Assembly (NCBI GenBank): GCA_041192505.1
Contig: JBEEMV010000188.1
Location: forward strand, 1-7,610
DNA length: 7,610 nt
DNA from: CAIODY01 sp041192505
GTDB taxonomy: Bacteria > Bacteroidota > Bacteroidia > Chitinophagales > CAIODY01
Direction: 5' to 3'
The notes beneath the pieces were generated by a model. It did no database searches. It saw only the letters and a list, made by a program, of their open reading frames with translations, and was not told the DNA's origin. How positions within the stretch are numbered: the stretch's first letter is position 1; every line of letters starts with the position of its first letter. Made by a program: the position numbers and the translations under genes. This document shows positions 6,304-7,610 of this stretch, piece by piece.

Positions 6304-7037
6304 TGTATCAACTTACAGATAAACAAATTGATTTTATTTTGGATGACATTAAAAAACGTGGCATTCGGATAGAAAGTTTACAGCAAAATTTGCTCGACCA
6401 TATTTGTTGTACAATTGAAAATGAAATGAACGAAGGCGATGATTTTGAATTTTTTTATTCCGCCACAATTCAAAAATTTTATACCAATGAATTGTTTGAA
6501 ATAGAACAGGAAACTAATTATTTATTAACTTTTAAAAATTTTTATTTTATGAAAAAAGTATTGATTTTAAGCGGTATTGCAACTGCAAGTTCTTTTGTAT
6601 TAGGCTCTGTATTTAAAATTATGCAATGGCCTGGTGCAAGTTTTTTCTTTGTAATTGCCATTGGATTAACAAGTCTTTTGTTTTTGCCATTACTCTTTAT
6701 TCTTAAAAATAAGGAACTTAAAAATGTACAAGAAAAATTAGTATTAGCCAGTGCAATTGTAGTTGGAATATTATATTCAATAGCTATTTTGGGTTCGGTA
6801 ATGCATTGGCAAATTGCTAAGCCCGGCACATTTTGGTTGCTCACAATTGGGTTTTCATTTTTTGTTTTTATACCACTTTATTTTTTTAATGGTATAAAAA
6901 AAACTGAAGCAAAACTGAACACCATTATTACAACTTGCTTGTTTGTAATTTTTATGAGCTTACAATTTTTAATGGTGAGAATTCATCCTGCTACAAATCA
7001 ATTAGATGGTAATAAAATAATAAATAACGCTAAATAG
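6303..7037 (+). CDS. PadR-coupled membrane protein, HAAS-like N-terminal domain plus five predicted TM helices
   Basis: This 244-residue protein has a soluble N-terminal domain (1-82). Its helical pattern LTDKQIDFILDDI...LQQNLLDHICCTIENEM, then a short helix around 50-60, resembles HAAS-type domains that precede membrane segments in PadR-partner proteins. Predicted membrane helices are at about 86-104, 113-134, 145-167, 174-194 and 205-225, with a polar tail of about 18 residues. The loops LGSVFKIMQWPGASFF (100-115) and LGSVMHWQIAKPGTFW (163-178) are similar, so helices 1-2 and 3-4 look like a duplicated unit. FKIMQWPGA resembles the WPGA turn of GldL, but overall similarity is not evident. 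No catalytic motif was seen. The one-base overlap with the PadR gene suggests the pair senses envelope or ligand signals together; this is inference. An internal ATG at 6549 would delete the conserved soluble domain, so I kept the start at 6303. Confidence 0.8.
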   Translation: MYQLTDKQIDFILDDIKKRGIRIESLQQNLLDHICCTIENEMNEGDDFEFFYSATIQKFYTNELFEIEQETNYLLTFKNFYFMKKVLILSGIATASSFVLGSVFKIMQWPGASFFFVIAIGLTSLLFLPLLFILKNKELKNVQEKLVLASAIVVGILYSIAILGSVMHWQIAKPGTFWLLTIGFSFFVFIPLYFFNGIKKTEAKLNTIITTCLFVIFMSLQFLMVRIHPATNQLDGNKIINNAK

Positions 7038-7173
7038 AAATTAACCTAAATTCTACAATTAAAAAAAGTTTGGCAGGTTTAAAAAACTAATTAGAATAAA
7101 TTATTTAATACAATTCTGCAAGCAGTTGTGTAGAAAATAAATTATCAATCAAAGTATTCCTTTCTTAATTATT

Positions 7174-7181
7174 TATTTTTG
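7174..7181 (+). promoter_or_regulatory. Bacteroidota -7 element upstream of the lipoprotein gene
   Basis: TATTTTTG matches TAnnTTTG exactly and would start transcription about 13 nt before the ATG at 7201. No TTTG -33 element is seen near 7150. The rest of the 163-bp gap (7038-7200) is A+T-rich with no gene or strong terminator. Confidence 0.4.
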
Positions 7182-7201
7182 AAAAAATGATTTTTCAAAA
7201 A
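7176..7201. repeat. Perfect 11-bp inverted repeat overlapping the -7 element and start codon
   Basis: TTTTTGAAAAA (7176-7186) and TTTTTCAAAAA (7191-7201) are exact reverse complements separated by ATGA. The left arm contains most of the -7 element, and the right arm ends on the A of the ATG. It may be an operator or a chance product of T/A runs. A transcript starting near 7188 would not contain both arms, so an RNA hairpin is unlikely. Confidence 0.5.
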
Positions 7202-7610
7202 TGAAATACCAATTAATTTTTATTCTTGTTGTATGTGTTGCTATTAGCAGTTGTGTAACGCAAAAAATATATACTACCGATTTAAATAATTGCAAATCGA
7301 AAACGGATTCGATTGCTGCTGCATTGAAATTAAATTATAAAGAACGCAACAAATTACAAGCGTTTGTAGAAGAAGCCAACCAGCATATTACAGCCTTAAC
7401 AACCGATTCTACTACTACACATGAAGCATTAGAAAAACAAAATAAATTGAATGCTGAATTACAATCGGCTAATGATTTATTGATGAAACAAAAGAAAGAA
7501 TTGTTAGAAAATTCATCTAATCGCAATCAGCAATTGAATGAAGAATTGCAAAAAAAACAACAAGAATTAGAAGCCAAACAAACTGAATTAGAGAACAAAG
7601 AATTGAGCAT
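7201..7610 (+). CDS. Coiled-coil lipoprotein, partial (C-terminus beyond right edge)
   Basis: The frame starts at the ATG at 7201 and is still open at the edge after 136 codons. Residues 1-17 form a lipoprotein signal (Lys2, a hydrophobic core, then AISSC), so Cys18 would be lipidated and the protein held in the inner or outer membrane facing the periplasm. From about residue 36 the sequence is polar and helical with repeated Leu, Gln, Glu, Asn and Lys. It becomes a regular coiled coil from about 75 (for example LNEELQKKQQELEAKQTELE, 112-131). Bacteroidota proteins of this shape often continue into an OmpA-like peptidoglycan-binding domain, but that part is not in the window, so I do not assign a function. 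A -7 element at 7174 suggests its own promoter rather than read-through from the membrane protein gene. Confidence 0.8.
   Translation, partial: MKYQLIFILVVCVAISSCVTQKIYTTDLNNCKSKTDSIAAALKLNYKERNKLQAFVEEANQHITALTTDSTTTHEALEKQNKLNAELQSANDLLMKQKKELLENSSNRNQQLNEELQKKQQELEAKQTELENKELS

Noticed and set aside
6549..6551. Internal ATG as the true start of the membrane protein (the sequence after it looks like a signal peptide).
   Set aside because: The frame upstream encodes a plausible HAAS-like domain and its ATG overlaps the PadR stop codon, a typical coupled start.
6542..6844. Minus-strand open frame of 100 codons within the membrane protein gene.
   Set aside because: It is the complement of membrane-helix codons; the plus-strand protein has coherent topology and is coupled to the PadR gene.
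7051..7135. TTCTACA (7051-7057) and TGTAGAA (7129-7135) as a long stem-loop in the gap before the lipoprotein.
   Set aside because: Seven pairs across about 70 bases of A+T-rich sequence are easily found by chance, and no T-tract or conserved internal structure supports an RNA.

Overview
The window is about two-thirds A+T and reads as chromosomal DNA of a Bacteroidota bacterium, probably a Chitinophagales/Sphingobacteriia-like or environmental lineage. Several observations point there. Start codons follow A-rich stretches rather than Shine-Dalgarno sequences. Matches to the Bacteroidota -7 promoter element TAnnTTTG sit just upstream of genes. There is a secreted protein with a probable type IX secretion (T9SS) C-terminal sorting domain. 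A small membrane protein carries a WPGA turn like that of gliding protein GldL. No rRNA, tRNA, CRISPR array, insertion sequence or phage gene was found.

Layout. The left edge (1-679, minus strand) holds the N-terminal two thirds of ruvB, the Holliday-junction branch-migration motor; its C-terminus lies outside the window. A 271-bp divergent intergenic region follows. It contains an orphan hairpin with a T-tract (847-879) that has no recognised gene in front of it, possibly the end of a short RNA or leader. Next is a 695-residue exported protein (951-3038) with a signal peptide, a large unrecognised N-terminal half, an EF-hand-like calcium loop, an Fn3-like region and a T9SS-like tail.

Positions 3184-5795 carry three tightly packed plus-strand genes: lipB (octanoyltransferase for lipoate synthesis), an RluD-type 23S rRNA pseudouridine synthase starting 7 bp after lipB, and a Crp/Fnr-family regulator 31 bp further on. 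The regulator has four cysteines placed much as in FNR, so it could sense oxygen or redox state through an iron-sulfur cluster.

Positions 5930-7037 carry a second unit, a PadR-family winged-helix regulator overlapping by one base a five-helix membrane protein with a HAAS-like N-terminal domain. Three ACAT/ATGT half-sites spaced exactly 13 bp apart overlap the putative -7 element, which suggests autoregulation. The membrane protein appears to be an internal duplication of a two-helix unit. A coiled-coil lipoprotein begins at 7201 and runs off the right edge.

The most interesting part is the PadR/membrane-protein pair with its operator-like triad. Next are the four-cysteine Crp/Fnr regulator and the orphan hairpin between ruvB and the secreted protein gene. 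Nothing in the window is clearly a wholly new system.
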